From NCBI GenBank assembly GCA_902537215.1, contig CACBAM010000002.1, positions 150,305 to 214,304 of the forward strand: 64,000 nucleotides of DNA, read 5' to 3'. Below the pieces are notes generated by a model. That model was not told the origin of the DNA, ran no database searches, and saw nothing but the letters and a program-made list of their open reading frames with translations. The position numbers and the translations under genes were made by a program. Within the stretch, counting starts at the first letter, position 1; each line of letters opens with the position of its first letter. This DNA is from an uncultured Alphaproteobacteria bacterium (GTDB taxonomy: Bacteria; Pseudomonadota; Alphaproteobacteria; Rhodobacterales; Rhodobacteraceae). Of the stretch, positions 33,981-45,002 are shown in pieces.

Positions 33981-36026
33981 ATGACCCAAAACCAAAATGT
34001 ATATCAAAATATAGAGCAAGAATTATATGACAATGAAATTGATTTAGGTCAATTGATACGGATCATGTGGGTAAACAAATATATAATTTTGTTCTTTTTT
34101 ATAATCTCCATACCAATTTCTATAATATATGCTAATGCCATAATTCCGAACTTCGTCGGTGAAGTTGTGATAGAGAAGCCAGTTGAAGACTCACAGGGGT
34201 ATAATCAACCTGCCAATCGGCCAGGGGGAGCTATTTTCTCTATATTTAATTCCGAGGATGCGGCTATGGGTAGTGCTAGCCATATATCTCTGATGAGGAG
34301 TGACTCTTTCCTGAAAACTGTGATTATGGATAATAATGCAATCGATCCAATAAGATTGAAAAGGGTTTGCCCGACATACGGACCCCCGGCTCCATATTCG
34401 CTTGGCTCTTTATTGGTGATGCTTGGAATATCAGAAATAAGAACGCCAAATGAGGAGCAGAAGCTTGAATATTTAATAGATTGTCTCAAAGATAAATTTT
34501 CTGTAGGTGCAGATAAACACGGGAAAGTCGAAACTTCAGCTGTAAAAATTAAAGTAAATAGTCCTGATCCTATTTTTTCTGCCAATTTTGCTAATGAACT
34601 TGCTAACAAGTATTTTGATTGGGAAGAAAAAAATAGTGAAACGGTGTTTGAAGATACTAAGTCTTTCTTTTTGGATACTATTTCTGAGGCTCAGAGTGAG
34701 CTTGTTGAAGCAAATAATGAGATGCAGAATTTTATTGTTCAGCACGCTCTTTTAGGAAATATAGCGCCAAATATAGATTCGTCTCAGAGAAGATCTTTAG
34801 GACCACAAGAAAGTCCTTTTCGATTGGAAATGAAAAATGAACTTGCTAAATTAGGTAAGATAGAAAAGAACCGAAAAGATTTCATACAAATTCGATCAAG
34901 ATTGGAAGCTCTCAGGAATAAAAATCAAGATGAAGTAACCATTTTTATTTCTTCAATCGAGACCCCGGCGATTATCTCAAGAAGTTTCATCTCATCGATT
35001 TTAGCTCTTAGTGAAAAGTCTAATTTTGCTGATACAAAACAAGCAGATTTAAGAAAAATAGTTGAGGAAGAATTAAGTAGGCTTCAAAACAAAATTACAG
35101 GGCTTGATAGAAAAATTATGGAAAGAGAAAGTAAAACTCTAGAGCTGATAAAAATAGAAAATAAGTTTCAAGAACTTTCCATGGAAGTTGAAAAGAAGTT
35201 AATCGTATTCGAAGGTCTAAAAACTCAGCTTGACAGAAAAATTTTAGAGGCAGGATTAGAAAAAATAAATCAGCCAGTCTTGCTGGAAGAAGCCGTTCCC
35301 CCAATATTTCCCTCAACTCCTAATAAAAAAATTATTCTTGTTTTTGGAGTTCTTATTTTTTCAACGGCAGGGATCTTGTATATCTTCATTCGACAAAGAT
35401 TTTTAAGGAAAATATACACAATTTCTCAAATTAAACGCATTAGTAAAACATTAAATGCTTATCAAATTAACTTAAATCATTTAAAGAAAGAAAATAGAAA
35501 AATTGATAATCCAATTTTTAGCCAACCTTTTTTTGGCAAGTTGTCAACATGTGGACAAGTGGGTTGTGTTATTGATATTTCAACGGAAAAATTTTCTATT
35601 AATTCAGCTTCTACACTAGTATCTGTCTGCTTAGGTAATATGCTATCTGAAAAAAGTCTAAATGTTATTTGCTTGAAGCCGGCTCTGAAGGCTCAAACCT
35701 CAATTCCATTTAGTCAAATTGCTAGATCTTCCAATCTAAACCAAACTTTGGGAGAGAGTAGACCGACTATATTAGAAGATAAAAATGGTTTTATTGAATC
35801 TGCTAATTTCCCGGGATTAAAAAAAGAATTTTCATCATTTGATAAGATTGTGTGTTCCTTGGGAAGTAATGTAACTTCAATAAAAATTTTTGAAATGCTG
35901 GATAAATGTGATTTTTACGTTTTGATAGGTAAAGTTGCTCAAATTGATGAGCATACCTTAAAAAACTTTTCTAACGAGACACTAGAAAGAGAAAAAAAAT
36001 GCCTTGGCTTATTCCTGATAAACTGA
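33981..36026 (+). CDS. Polysaccharide chain-length determinant (Wzz/GNVR type) with degenerate kinase-like tail
   Basis: 681 residues. A Wzz domain starts with a membrane helix near residues 34-54, continues with a long periplasmic coiled-coil region (about 200-430), and ends with a proline-rich motif VPPIFPSTPNKK before a second membrane helix near 447-468. The cytoplasmic tail of about 200 residues has the length and rough secondary structure of the bacterial tyrosine-kinase (BY-kinase) domain, but the Walker A loop and the Tyr cluster are absent (GCVIDISTEKF is in the expected place). It would set chain length during Wzy-type polymerisation and engage the export lipoprotein encoded next. 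Confidence 0.85.
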   Translation: MTQNQNVYQNIEQELYDNEIDLGQLIRIMWVNKYIILFFFIISIPISIIYANAIIPNFVGEVVIEKPVEDSQGYNQPANRPGGAIFSIFNSEDAAMGSASHISLMRSDSFLKTVIMDNNAIDPIRLKRVCPTYGPPAPYSLGSLLVMLGISEIRTPNEEQKLEYLIDCLKDKFSVGADKHGKVETSAVKIKVNSPDPIFSANFANELANKYFDWEEKNSETVFEDTKSFFLDTISEAQSELVEANNEMQNFIVQHALLGNIAPNIDSSQRRSLGPQESPFRLEMKNELAKLGKIEKNRKDFIQIRSRLEALRNKNQDEVTIFISSIETPAIISRSFISSILALSEKSNFADTKQADLRKIVEEELSRLQNKITGLDRKIMERESKTLELIKIENKFQELSMEVEKKLIVFEGLKTQLDRKILEAGLEKINQPVLLEEAVPPIFPSTPNKKIILVFGVLIFSTAGILYIFIRQRFLRKIYTISQIKRISKTLNAYQINLNHLKKENRKIDNPIFSQPFFGKLSTCGQVGCVIDISTEKFSINSASTLVSVCLGNMLSEKSLNVICLKPALKAQTSIPFSQIARSSNLNQTLGESRPTILEDKNGFIESANFPGLKKEFSSFDKIVCSLGSNVTSIKIFEMLDKCDFYVLIGKVAQIDEHTLKNFSNETLEREKKCLGLFLIN

Positions 36027-37198
36027 TAGCGACTCCAAGTAGCTTAATTAGTAAAAACGGTAGAGCTTTTTCCTCATTTTTAATTCTAATTTGTTTGATT
36101 TTCAGCTCTTGTGGAAGGGTATATTTTCCTATTGAGCTTAACACGAGTTCAAGATCGGATAGATCAGAAAAACAGGAAAATAGTGTCGTAAAGGTAATTC
36201 CAATGACCTCTAAGTCTATAAAACTGGCCAATGCAACCCCTTATAAGAGACAAATAACGGAAGCTGGCAATTTAAACGAGCCTGCGAAGCTGGTTTCTGC
36301 AAGCTCCGCTTTATTAGAAAATTTTCCTAAGACAAATGATCCTGGTCCATATTTAATTGGGGTAGGAGATGTAATTGGCTATGAAGAGGTAATAGCTGCC
36401 CCCGGCTCGCTCTCAACTAGCATAACAAGATCTTTAATTGTAAATGAGCAGGGTTTAATTAACTTCTTCCAGCTGGGAAGGATAAGAGCTAACAACAAAA
36501 CCCTTTCTGAATTGGAGGACTCGATATTAACTAAAGTGCTGGAAACAGGCGGAAATCAAAATTTCAATTTATTTATTCGAGAGTTCCGAAGTAAAGAAGT
36601 CTTGATATCTTCAGATGGTGTAAATATTGTGTCAATTCCCTATTCCTCTAATCCAATGTATATCGAGCAAGTGTTGAAAGATGTAAAAGTCTCTAAAAAT
36701 TTAGATGCAAAGATTTCTATTTTTCGTGGTGGTGACGAGTATGTGTTTTCATATAAGAAACTCATAATGAGTACTGGAAATAGGGTCAGACTTTTTCCTG
36801 GAGATAAGATTTTTGTTAACATATTGAATTATAGACCTGAAAAGGTCTTGCTGGTTGGAGAAACTGGGGCACAAAGAGCGATAAGCATAAATTCAATTGT
36901 GCGACCTTCCCTTTCAGATGCAATTTTTTCTGGAAACATTTTAAATTCTATAACATCAGACTTTAGCCAGATTTATGTTCTAAGAAAAAAGCCAAAGATG
37001 TTTCATGCTTATCATTTAGACATCACGAATCCCACGAGGGTAAGCTTAGCAAGTGAATTTGAGATGAGACCAGATGATATCGTGTTTGTTGCTACACAAC
37101 CGCTTTCTCTTTATAGCCGTACTCTATCACAAATACTGGGCTCTACAGGATTGACACTCCAAGCAAGAGATACTATCAGAACCGAAATTGGAAATTGA
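35999..37198 (+). CDS. Polysaccharide export outer-membrane lipoprotein (Wza-like)
   Basis: 399 residues. A lipoprotein signal peptide with lipobox FSSC ends at about residue 38, after an unusually long 24-residue N-terminal region. The Poly_export domain starts with PGPYLIGVGDVIGYEE and VNEQGLINFFQLGRIR, followed by SLBB-like segments around residues 230-350. It should form the octameric channel that releases polysaccharide. The gene overlaps the chain-length gene by 28 bp. The C-terminal amphipathic helix QILGSTGLTLQARDTI fits the Wza outer-membrane helix. Confidence 0.9.
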   Translation: MPWLIPDKLIATPSSLISKNGRAFSSFLILICLIFSSCGRVYFPIELNTSSRSDRSEKQENSVVKVIPMTSKSIKLANATPYKRQITEAGNLNEPAKLVSASSALLENFPKTNDPGPYLIGVGDVIGYEEVIAAPGSLSTSITRSLIVNEQGLINFFQLGRIRANNKTLSELEDSILTKVLETGGNQNFNLFIREFRSKEVLISSDGVNIVSIPYSSNPMYIEQVLKDVKVSKNLDAKISIFRGGDEYVFSYKKLIMSTGNRVRLFPGDKIFVNILNYRPEKVLLVGETGAQRAISINSIVRPSLSDAIFSGNILNSITSDFSQIYVLRKKPKMFHAYHLDITNPTRVSLASEFEMRPDDIVFVATQPLSLYSRTLSQILGSTGLTLQARDTIRTEIGN

Positions 37199-37249
37199 CT
37201 TTTTGTGTGAGAAACGTCAGATTATAGTCAAAAAAGGGGTGTGGCTATA

Positions 37250-37279
37250 TTGCACTGTTTATTTAATTTTTTTTATATA
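37250..37279 (+). promoter_or_regulatory. Possible promoter of the nuo operon
   Basis: TTGCAC (37250-37255) and TATATA (37274-37279) are spaced by 18 bp, about 55 bp upstream of nuoA. This is a plausible sigma-70 promoter, but the region is so AT-rich that chance matches are common. Confidence 0.3.
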
Positions 37280-37333
37280 TTTATTAGTTGTTTCGATATA
37301 TAAATAGTTGTGACAATTTTTTAGGGGGCTCTC

Positions 37334-37699
37334 TTGACTGGGTATCTAGAGGAATATTTTCCATTGGTCGTTTTTTTCGGTCTATCACTGGCCTTCGGTT
37401 TAATTCTGATGCTTGCGCCGCTTGTGACTGCTGTATCCAATCCTGATAATGAAAAAAACTCCGCATATGAGTGCGGTTTTGAGCCTTTTGAAAGCGCAAG
37501 ATTAAAGTTTGACATAAGGTTTTATTTGGTCGCAATTCTTTTTGTTATATTCGATTTGGAGGTTGCTTTTTTATTTCCATGGGCGGTTGGTTTTCAGCAT
37601 ATAGGATCTTTAGGTTTTTGGTCAATGATGCTGTTTCTATTGATTTTGACTATAGGCTTTCTATATGAATGGAAGAAAGGGGCATTGGAGTGGGAATAG
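37334..37699 (+). CDS. nuoA: NADH-quinone oxidoreductase subunit A
   Basis: 121 residues with three membrane helices. The conserved loop [20 protein letters not shown] and the following [13 protein letters not shown] are NuoA hallmarks. It is part of the membrane arm at the quinone site junction. The start is TTG at 37334, six bases after AGGGGG. First gene of the complex I operon, whose promoter would lie in the 135 bp after the export gene. Confidence 0.96.
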   Translation: MTGYLEEYFPLVVFFGLSLAFGLILMLAPLVTAVSNPDNEKNSAYECGFEPFESARLKFDIRFYLVAILFVIFDLEVAFLFPWAVGFQHIGSLGFWSMMLFLLILTIGFLYEWKKGALEWE

Positions 37700-38223
37700 G
37701 GATCTCAAAAGGTGTTCTGGAAGATAACCTCGACAACGACCAAGAAGTATCACTAAACGGAATTAATAACAAAGGGTACATTCTTACAACGGTAAACGAT
37801 GTAATCAACTGGTCTAGAACCGGTAGCTTATACTGGATGACCTTTGGTTTAGCGTGTTGTGCGGTTGAGATGATGCACACCTCTATCCCTCGGTATGATT
37901 TGGAACGTTTTGGTGCAATACCTAGAGGAAGTCCAAGGCAGTCCGATCTAATGATTGTAGCAGGTACTCTGACTAATAAAATGGCTCCGGCTCTTAGAAA
38001 AGTTTATGACCAAATGCCAGAGCCAAGATACGTAATTTCGATGGGAAGTTGTGCTAATGGAGGCGGATATTACCACTATTCTTACTCTGTAGTAAGAGGG
38101 TGTGATCGGATTGTGCCTGTCGATATATATGTCCCGGGCTGTCCACCGAGTGCGGAAGCACTTCTTTATGGCATTATGCAATTACAAAAGAAGATAAGAA
38201 GAACTGGTACTGTGAAGCGTTGA
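37690..38223 (+). CDS. nuoB: NADH-quinone oxidoreductase subunit B
   Basis: About 177 residues. It has the N2 cluster ligands in [25 protein letters not shown] and [15 protein letters not shown]2 passes electrons to quinone. I prefer the GTG at 37690, with AAAGGGG seven bases upstream and a length equal to family members; an ATG at 37669 would overlap nuoA by 31 bp. It overlaps nuoA by 10 bp either way at minimum. Confidence 0.96.
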   Translation: MGIGISKGVLEDNLDNDQEVSLNGINNKGYILTTVNDVINWSRTGSLYWMTFGLACCAVEMMHTSIPRYDLERFGAIPRGSPRQSDLMIVAGTLTNKMAPALRKVYDQMPEPRYVISMGSCANGGGYYHYSYSVVRGCDRIVPVDIYVPGCPPSAEALLYGIMQLQKKIRRTGTVKR

Positions 38224-38224
38224 A

Positions 38225-38824
38225 ATGGTTGATCTCTCTAGTTTTCAAAACAACCTAAATGACACTCTACGGGACTCCGTACTGAGCATCAAAGAAGAAC
38301 ATGGTCACATCATTTTTGATATTCTCCCCAGTGCAATTCTAGAAGTGGTAACATATTTAAGATCAAAAAAGGGATTTTCATTTACCACTTTAATAGATAT
38401 AACGGCCATAGATTTTCCAGCTAAAGAAAAAAGATTTCAGTTAATTTATCATTTTTTATCTATGACTGAAAATAAAAGATGTAAAATAACCACTGCTATA
38501 TCTGACCGGGAAGCAGTTAGTAGTATAACGGCTATATTTGAGTGTGCTAATTGGTTTGAGCGTGAAATATTCGATCTATTCGGAATAAAATTCTCATCTC
38601 ACCCAGACTTGAGACGAATTCTAACAGACTATGGCTTTGAAGGACATCCATTGAGGAAGGATTTCCCCACAACTGGGTTTTTAGAAGTGAGGTATGATGA
38701 GGTGGAAAAAAGGGTGATCTATGAACCAACCGCCCTCACTCAAGGTTACAGAGACTTTGATTTTTTAAGCCCTTGGGATAATCCCGACGTTTACACAGAT
38801 TCTGGTAGAAGTAAAAAGAATTGA
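38225..38824 (+). CDS. nuoC: NADH-quinone oxidoreductase subunit C
   Basis: 199 residues. The 30-kDa subunit signature ANWFEREIFDLFGIKFSSHP is followed by RRILTDYGFEGHPLRKDFP. It is a peripheral-arm subunit, separate from nuoD here as in most alphaproteobacteria. One base separates it from nuoB, and three from nuoD. Confidence 0.96.
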   Translation: MVDLSSFQNNLNDTLRDSVLSIKEEHGHIIFDILPSAILEVVTYLRSKKGFSFTTLIDITAIDFPAKEKRFQLIYHFLSMTENKRCKITTAISDREAVSSITAIFECANWFEREIFDLFGIKFSSHPDLRRILTDYGFEGHPLRKDFPTTGFLEVRYDEVEKRVIYEPTALTQGYRDFDFLSPWDNPDVYTDSGRSKKN

Positions 38825-38827
38825 AAA

Positions 38828-40021
38828 ATGCTAGATAAGAAAAGATCAGATAAAAATACTCTAACGATGAATTTTGGACCACAGCATCCTGCAGCCCATG
38901 GCGTTCTTCGAATGGTTCTCGAGCTTGATGGCGAAATTGTGGAAAGGGTTGATCCACATATTGGATTACTCCATAGAGGCACGGAGAAGCTTATGGAGTC
39001 TAGAACGTATCTTCAAAATCTTCCTTATTTAGATAGATTAGATTACGTCGCTCCGATGAACCAAGAACATGCATGGTGTATTGCTCTGGAAACACTATGT
39101 AATATCAAAATATCTAAAAGATCTTCAGATATCCGGGTTCTATTTTGTGAAATAGGGAGAGTGCTTAATCATTTACTGAACATTACAACCCAAGGTATGG
39201 ATGTGGGGGCGCTTACTCCAATTTTTTGGGGATTTGAAGAGCGTGAAAAGCTTATGGAGTTCTATGAAAGAGCGAGTGGCGCGCGGCTTCACGCGGCCTA
39301 TTTTCGACCGGGGGGTGTGCATCAAGATCTTCCACCAAAATTATTGGAAGACATTTTTGAATGGGCTGAAAGCTTTCCAGAGAAGCTTGATGATCTTGAA
39401 GGTCTTCTAACAGAAAACAGAATATTCAAGCAACGTAATGTTGATATAGGGGTGGTTTCAAAAAATGAGGCCATTGAGCTTGGTTTTTCAGGGGTTATGC
39501 TTAGGGGGTCTGGTATCCCATGGGATTTGAGGAGGTCTCAACCATATGAGACATATAGTGAATACAAGTTTTCTATTCCAATTGGAAAAAATGGCGATTG
39601 CTATGATAGATATTTGTTAAGAATTCAAGAGATGAGAGAGAGTGTAAATATAATCGAGCAAGCGATCAAAAAACTAGAGTTTACCATCGGAGACGATGTT
39701 TTGGTCAGAGGCAAATTCACGCCGCCCAAACGTGATGATATGAAAAATTCTATGGAGGCTTTAATTCATCATTTTAAGCTATATACCGAAGGGTTTCGGG
39801 TCCCTAAAGGGAGCATCTATTCGTGCGTCGAGGCACCAAAAGGTGAATTCGGAGTATTCATCATGTCTGACGGCACAAATCAGCCATATAGGGTCAAGCT
39901 CAGAGCCCCCGGTTTCGTACACCTTTCAGCTATGGAACGAATAACAAGAGGCCATCAGCTAGCTGACGTTTCAGCCATTTTGGGTTCATTGGATATTGTT
40001 TTTGGGGAGATTGATAGGTAA
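38828..40021 (+). CDS. nuoD: NADH-quinone oxidoreductase subunit D
   Basis: 397 residues. It has [32 protein letters not shown], and ends DIVFGEIDR, all typical of the 49-kDa subunit. With NuoB it forms the quinone-binding pocket, with conserved His and Tyr residues in the N-terminal loop. It overlaps nuoE by one base. Confidence 0.97.
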   Translation: MLDKKRSDKNTLTMNFGPQHPAAHGVLRMVLELDGEIVERVDPHIGLLHRGTEKLMESRTYLQNLPYLDRLDYVAPMNQEHAWCIALETLCNIKISKRSSDIRVLFCEIGRVLNHLLNITTQGMDVGALTPIFWGFEEREKLMEFYERASGARLHAAYFRPGGVHQDLPPKLLEDIFEWAESFPEKLDDLEGLLTENRIFKQRNVDIGVVSKNEAIELGFSGVMLRGSGIPWDLRRSQPYETYSEYKFSIPIGKNGDCYDRYLLRIQEMRESVNIIEQAIKKLEFTIGDDVLVRGKFTPPKRDDMKNSMEALIHHFKLYTEGFRVPKGSIYSCVEAPKGEFGVFIMSDGTNQPYRVKLRAPGFVHLSAMERITRGHQLADVSAILGSLDIVFGEIDR

Positions 40022-40659
40022 TGCTCAGAAGACTTTCAGAAGATCAACCGGAAGAATTCTCTTTCTCAAATAGAAACCTAAAATGGGCAAAAGCGCAGTT
40101 GAAAAAGTACCCTAAAGGTAGGCAAGCCAGCGCTGTAATACCATTACTATGGCGAGCACAAGAACAAGAGGGATGGCTGTCAAAACCAGCAATAGAGTTT
40201 GTTGCTAACTTTTTAGATATGCCTTATATCAGGGTTCTGGAAGTGGCTACCTTTTATTTTATGTTTCATCTTAAGCCTGTGGGATCTAAGGCTCACTTTC
40301 AAGTCTGTGGTACGACTCCGTGTATGCTTAGGGGGTCTGAAGCTTTAATAGATGTTTGCAAATCTAGAATAAATGGAAAACAGCATTCACTTTCTGCTGA
40401 TGGAACTATGAGTTGGGAAGAAGTTGAGTGTTTAGGAGGTTGTGCAAACTCTCCACTTGTACAAGTCGGATCCGATTATTTCGAAGATCTTGACAAAGAC
40501 TCATTTGAAAAACTTATCTCTGATATTGAGGGAGATAAATCACCAGTTCCCGGCTCAAGAATAGGGAGGTTTTCATCAGAACCTTCAAACACGACAGAAA
40601 AATATGGTAGAAGAAAATTATCAAATGAGAACGCTTCTATTGAAAGATATAGGGACTGA
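40021..40659 (+). CDS. nuoE: NADH-quinone oxidoreductase subunit E
   Basis: 212 residues, 24-kDa subunit. The thioredoxin-like [2Fe-2S] ligands are in CGTTPCML and CLGGCANSP. It starts at an ATG overlapping the nuoD stop (TAATG). The C-terminal 30 residues after the fold are charged and low in conservation, as is common in alphaproteobacterial NuoE. Confidence 0.95.
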   Translation: MLRRLSEDQPEEFSFSNRNLKWAKAQLKKYPKGRQASAVIPLLWRAQEQEGWLSKPAIEFVANFLDMPYIRVLEVATFYFMFHLKPVGSKAHFQVCGTTPCMLRGSEALIDVCKSRINGKQHSLSADGTMSWEEVECLGGCANSPLVQVGSDYFEDLDKDSFEKLISDIEGDKSPVPGSRIGRFSSEPSNTTEKYGRRKLSNENASIERYRD

Positions 40660-40662
40660 ATT

Positions 40663-41952
40663 TTGCTTAAAGAGAAAGACAAAATATTTCCAAATATTTA
40701 CGGTTTTCACGATCGTTCTTTGAAGGGAGTGATGTCTCGTGGTGTCTGGGTTGATACAAAAGCTATGATATCAAGAGGTTCCGACGACATAATAAAAACG
40801 ATAAAAGACTCAGGCTTGAGAGGCAGGGGAGGGGCCGGATTTCCTACAGGTTTAAAATGGTCATTTATGCCGAAGGGTACAGAAAAGCCTAAGTATCTGG
40901 TTATAAATGCAGACGAGTCTGAGCCTGGTACCTGCAAGGACAGAGAAATACTCAGACATGAGCCACATAGCCTCTTGGAAGGCTGTCTGTTAGCAGGGAT
41001 AGCAATGGGCTGTTCAGCAGCTTACATTTATATTAGAGGTGAGTATGTAAGAGAGAGAGAGCAACTTGAGATTGCCATTGCGGAGGCATATGAAAAAGGT
41101 TTTATTGGAAAAAATGCTTGTAAATCTGGGATATCATTTGATGTATACAGTCATCATGGTGCAGGAGCGTATATATGTGGTGAAGAGACCGCTCTGTTGG
41201 AGTCGTTGGAGGGAAGGAAAGGTATGCCTAGAATGAAACCCCCATTTCCAGCTGGAGCAGGTCTTTATGGGTGTCCCACAACGGTAAACAATGTTGAATC
41301 GATTGCTGTTGTTCCAACTATATTAAAAAGAGGAAGTAACTGGTTCTCTAGCTTAGGTAGAAAAAATAATCATGGAACTAAGCTTTTTGCAATATCTGGA
41401 CATGTCAATAGTCCTTGCGTTGTGGAAGAAGAAATGTCCATCTCTTTACGAGATTTAATTGATAAGCATTGTGGAGGCGTTACAGGTGGTTGGAATAATT
41501 TAAAAGCTGTCATTCCTGGTGGTGCTTCGGTTCCACTAATTCCTAAATCAGTTTGTGATAATGCTCTAATGGACTTCGATTGGCTTAAAGAACAGAGCTC
41601 AGGGCTTGGTACAGCTGCTGTTATTGTTATGGACCAAAGCACTGACATTATTAAGGCAATTTGGAGATTATCAAAATTTTATAAACACGAAAGCTGTGGC
41701 CAATGTACACCTTGCAGAGAGGGCACAGGATGGATGATGAGAATTATGGAAAGACTTGTGAAGGGCGATGCATCTGTTGACGAGATAGATATGTTGATAG
41801 AGATTACTAAACAAGTAGAGGGTCACACCATTTGTGCGCTCGGTGACGCGGCAGCTTGGCCAATACAGGGATTAATAAGGCATTTTAGAAATGAGGTTGA
41901 GGATAGAATAATGAACTATTCAACAAGAAAAACTGTTCAAGCTGCAGAGTAG
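40663..41952 (+). CDS. nuoF: NADH-quinone oxidoreductase subunit F
   Basis: 429 residues, the NADH- and FMN-binding subunit. Visible are [17 protein letters not shown] (NADH site), the FMN-binding [15 protein letters not shown], and the N3 cluster ligands [15 protein letters not shown] with a later Cys in [10 protein letters not shown]. The start is TTG at 40663, three bases after nuoE. Confidence 0.97.
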   Translation: MLKEKDKIFPNIYGFHDRSLKGVMSRGVWVDTKAMISRGSDDIIKTIKDSGLRGRGGAGFPTGLKWSFMPKGTEKPKYLVINADESEPGTCKDREILRHEPHSLLEGCLLAGIAMGCSAAYIYIRGEYVREREQLEIAIAEAYEKGFIGKNACKSGISFDVYSHHGAGAYICGEETALLESLEGRKGMPRMKPPFPAGAGLYGCPTTVNNVESIAVVPTILKRGSNWFSSLGRKNNHGTKLFAISGHVNSPCVVEEEMSISLRDLIDKHCGGVTGGWNNLKAVIPGGASVPLIPKSVCDNALMDFDWLKEQSSGLGTAAVIVMDQSTDIIKAIWRLSKFYKHESCGQCTPCREGTGWMMRIMERLVKGDASVDEIDMLIEITKQVEGHTICALGDAAAWPIQGLIRHFRNEVEDRIMNYSTRKTVQAAE

Positions 41953-41959
41953 AATAAAG

Positions 41960-43981
41960 ATGGCCACAAAAACAATTAAGATAAACGATACAATTTTAGA
42001 TTTCGATGAAAACTTAACCATTATTCAAGCTTGTGAACTAGCAGGAATACAAATACCTCGTTTTTGTTATCATGAAAGACTTTCGATAGCAGGCAACTGT
42101 AGAATGTGCTTAGTTGAGGTTGTCGGTGGACCACCTAAGCCCACAGCGTCTTGTGCAATGCAGCTTAAAGATTTGAGGCCGGGAACAAATGGAGAGCCAC
42201 CTCAAGTTTTAACAAATTCTGAAATGGTAGAAAACGCTCGAAAAGGAGTGATGGAATTTCTGTTAATAAATCATCCGTTGGATTGCCCTATCTGTGATCA
42301 GGGCGGTGAGTGTGATCTGCAGGACCAAGCGATGTCCTTTGGATTGGGTGAAACTAGATATACTGAGGATAAAAGAACAGTAGAAGATTATGACCTTGGC
42401 CCTCTAGTAGAGACACATATGACTCGATGTATTTCTTGTACACGTTGTGTGAGATTTACTACCGAAGTAGCTGGAATTGACCAAATGGGGCAGACAGGTA
42501 GGGGAGAAGACTCGGAAATAGTAACCTATCTTAGTCATACCTTAGATAGTGAATTACAAGGAAATATTATCGATCTTTGTCCGGTTGGTGCGTTAACATC
42601 TAAACCATATGCTTTCACAGCGCGGCCTTGGGAATTACAGAAGACCGATACTATAGATGTAATGGACGGTATTGGATGTAATATCAGAGTAGACTCAAAA
42701 GGGAATCGGGTTATGAGGATAACACCGCGAGAAAATCATCTTGTTAATGAAGAGTGGATATCAGATAAAAGTAGATTTGTCTGGGATGGTGTAAGGGTCC
42801 AGCGATTAGATACTCCATTAAAAAAAGTTGATGGTAATTTTATGCCAACAAGTTGGGAAGATGCATTATCAATAGCATCAAAGAGAATGGAAAATGGAAA
42901 TACAACATTTGTGGCTGGAGACCTAGTTAATGTGGAAGCTCTATATACAGCCAGTAAATTAAGTGAGTATCTAGGAAGTGCAAAAATCCTCGGAGATTTA
43001 GATACCAGCTGTCATTTAAATGAAAGATCTGTTTACGTTGGCAATGGAAAAATTGAAGATTTAGATAATATGAAGAACATTTTTCTTCTTGGTACTAATC
43101 CTAGAAAAGAGGCGTCTGTTGTAAATGCAAGAATTCGGAAGGCTTGGATTAACGGTGCAGATGTATATCGGTTGGGCATTCAAGAAAATTTAACCTATGA
43201 TGTTAAAGAGCTCGGAGTCTCTCTTTTCGATCTACAATTCTTTTTAGATAAAATGGGTTCAAAGAAATCTTTTTGGACTAATGCGATTTTTTTAGTTGGG
43301 TATAGTTTTTTGAGCTCAAAAGCAGCAGATACTGCTTTAAATACTATAAGATCATATGCAGAAAAGTTTAATGCCAAGTTTCTTGTTCTGCACCAAAACG
43401 CAAGTGCGGTGGGATCATTAGATTTGGGTTTCGAAACCGATGTAAAAGTTAAACAAGAGTTGATAAAAGAAACAAAGACAATTTATAACTTAGGCTGTGA
43501 TACATTAGAGGTTGATCAAGGAACCTTCGTAATTTACCAAGGCAGTCATGGAGATAAAGGCGCAGGCTCGGCTGACCTTATTTTTCCTTCTGCATGTTAT
43601 CTAGAAGAAGATGGCATTTTTGTGAATATGGAGGGAAGAATGCAATATGCAAGAAAAGCAATTCAACCCCCAGGAAAAGCTAAGGAAAATTGGAAAATAC
43701 TGCGAGCACTCACAGAAAAGTTAGGTTTTGTTCAGAATTGGCTAGATCTCAATGGATTAAGAAATGCTTTATTTGATGAGTTTCCATTAATTTCAAAGCC
43801 TGGTGAAATAATCGAGGTGCCTTGGAAAGCTGTCAAGAAGCAAAAGAAATTAAATTCAAAAACATCGTTACCAATATATGTCAAGAATTACTATCTCTCT
43901 AATAGCATTTGTAGAGCCAGTAAAACGATGGGTAGTCTAGCGAGAGCAAGAAATTCTCTTAATCTTAAAAAGGCAAGTTAA
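41960..43981 (+). CDS. nuoG: NADH-quinone oxidoreductase subunit G
   Basis: 673 residues, the 75-kDa subunit. The N-terminal [2Fe-2S] ligands are in RFCYHERLSIAGNCRMC, the His-ligated cluster in HPLDCPICDQGGECDLQDQA, and the [4Fe-4S] site in CISCTRCVRF. A molybdopterin-oxidoreductase-like domain without cofactor follows. Its stop overlaps the nuoH start region (TAAATG). Confidence 0.96.
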   Translation: MATKTIKINDTILDFDENLTIIQACELAGIQIPRFCYHERLSIAGNCRMCLVEVVGGPPKPTASCAMQLKDLRPGTNGEPPQVLTNSEMVENARKGVMEFLLINHPLDCPICDQGGECDLQDQAMSFGLGETRYTEDKRTVEDYDLGPLVETHMTRCISCTRCVRFTTEVAGIDQMGQTGRGEDSEIVTYLSHTLDSELQGNIIDLCPVGALTSKPYAFTARPWELQKTDTIDVMDGIGCNIRVDSKGNRVMRITPRENHLVNEEWISDKSRFVWDGVRVQRLDTPLKKVDGNFMPTSWEDALSIASKRMENGNTTFVAGDLVNVEALYTASKLSEYLGSAKILGDLDTSCHLNERSVYVGNGKIEDLDNMKNIFLLGTNPRKEASVVNARIRKAWINGADVYRLGIQENLTYDVKELGVSLFDLQFFLDKMGSKKSFWTNAIFLVGYSFLSSKAADTALNTIRSYAEKFNAKFLVLHQNASAVGSLDLGFETDVKVKQELIKETKTIYNLGCDTLEVDQGTFVIYQGSHGDKGAGSADLIFPSACYLEEDGIFVNMEGRMQYARKAIQPPGKAKENWKILRALTEKLGFVQNWLDLNGLRNALFDEFPLISKPGEIIEVPWKAVKKQKKLNSKTSLPIYVKNYYLSNSICRASKTMGSLARARNSLNLKKAS

Positions 43982-44998
43982 ATGTCTTTTTTTGAAACAA
44001 ATATTGGTATTTTAGCCATAGTGATAGGGCAATGTTTTTTAGTGATGTTGTGTGTACTGGCTAGTTTAGCTTTCATAATGTATGGGGAAAGAAAAGTTTG
44101 GGGTCTTTTACAGCTAAGAAGAGGGCCAAATGTCGTTGGGCCTTTTGGAATATTACAGAGTTTTGCTGACTTATTGAAACACGTGTTTAAAGAAATAATT
44201 GTTCCCACTGAATCTGACAAAGTGGTTTTTTTCTTAGCTCCTCTTATAAGTTTTGTGTTAGCGCTCATAGCATGGGTAGTGGTCCCGTTTGATGATGGTT
44301 GGGTAGTTTCAAATATTAATATCGGCATATTATATTTGTTTGCAGTCTCTAGTTTAGAAGTCTATGGAGTTATTATGGGGGGCTGGGCATCAAATTCCAA
44401 GTATCCGTTTTTAGGAAGCCTTAGGTCAGCATCTCAAATGATATCATATGAAGTCTCTATTGGTTTTATAATTATTGGGGTTATTATTTCTGCTGGATCT
44501 CTTAATTTGAGTGAAATTGTTCTGGCTCAGAAAAGTGATTATGGATTGTTGAGTTGGTTTTGGCTACCACATTTGCCAATGGTCTTCTTTTTTCTTGTGT
44601 CAGCTTTAGCTGAAACAAACCGGCCCCCCTTTGATTTGCCGGAAGCTGAAGCAGAGCTTGTCGCAGGATATCAAGTTGAATATACTTCAACCCCATACCT
44701 ACTTTTTATGATTGGTGAACTAAGCGCAGTATTATTGATGACAGCCTTGATTACGATCCTTTTCTTTGGAGGGTGGTTATCTCCTGTACCCTCTTTACCC
44801 GATGGTTTTTTCTGGATGTTTAGCAAAATGTTGTTGTTTTTTTTCGTGTTTTCCTTGATTAAGGGTCTCGTGCCAAGATACAGGTATGATCAATTAATGA
44901 GGCTAGGTTGGAAAGTAATGCTCCCAGTTTCATTAGGATGGGTAGTGTTCGTATCATTTATGGCCCATTTTAAACTTTTGAATTACGCAAGGTGGTAA
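43982..44998 (+). CDS. nuoH: NADH-quinone oxidoreductase subunit H
   Basis: 338 residues with eight membrane helices. [20 protein letters not shown] and [20 protein letters not shown] are the diagnostic NuoH segments, the second holding acidic residues near the quinone chamber. It joins the membrane and peripheral arms. Confidence 0.97.
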   Translation: MSFFETNIGILAIVIGQCFLVMLCVLASLAFIMYGERKVWGLLQLRRGPNVVGPFGILQSFADLLKHVFKEIIVPTESDKVVFFLAPLISFVLALIAWVVVPFDDGWVVSNINIGILYLFAVSSLEVYGVIMGGWASNSKYPFLGSLRSASQMISYEVSIGFIIIGVIISAGSLNLSEIVLAQKSDYGLLSWFWLPHLPMVFFFLVSALAETNRPPFDLPEAEAELVAGYQVEYTSTPYLLFMIGELSAVLLMTALITILFFGGWLSPVPSLPDGFFWMFSKMLLFFFVFSLIKGLVPRYRYDQLMRLGWKVMLPVSLGWVVFVSFMAHFKLLNYARW

Positions 44999-45002
44999 TT
45001 AT

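Noticed and set aside
37284..37535. Two overlapping minus-strand frames across the nuoA start
   Set aside because: They oppose the conserved nuoA reading frame and its SD, and show no family motif.
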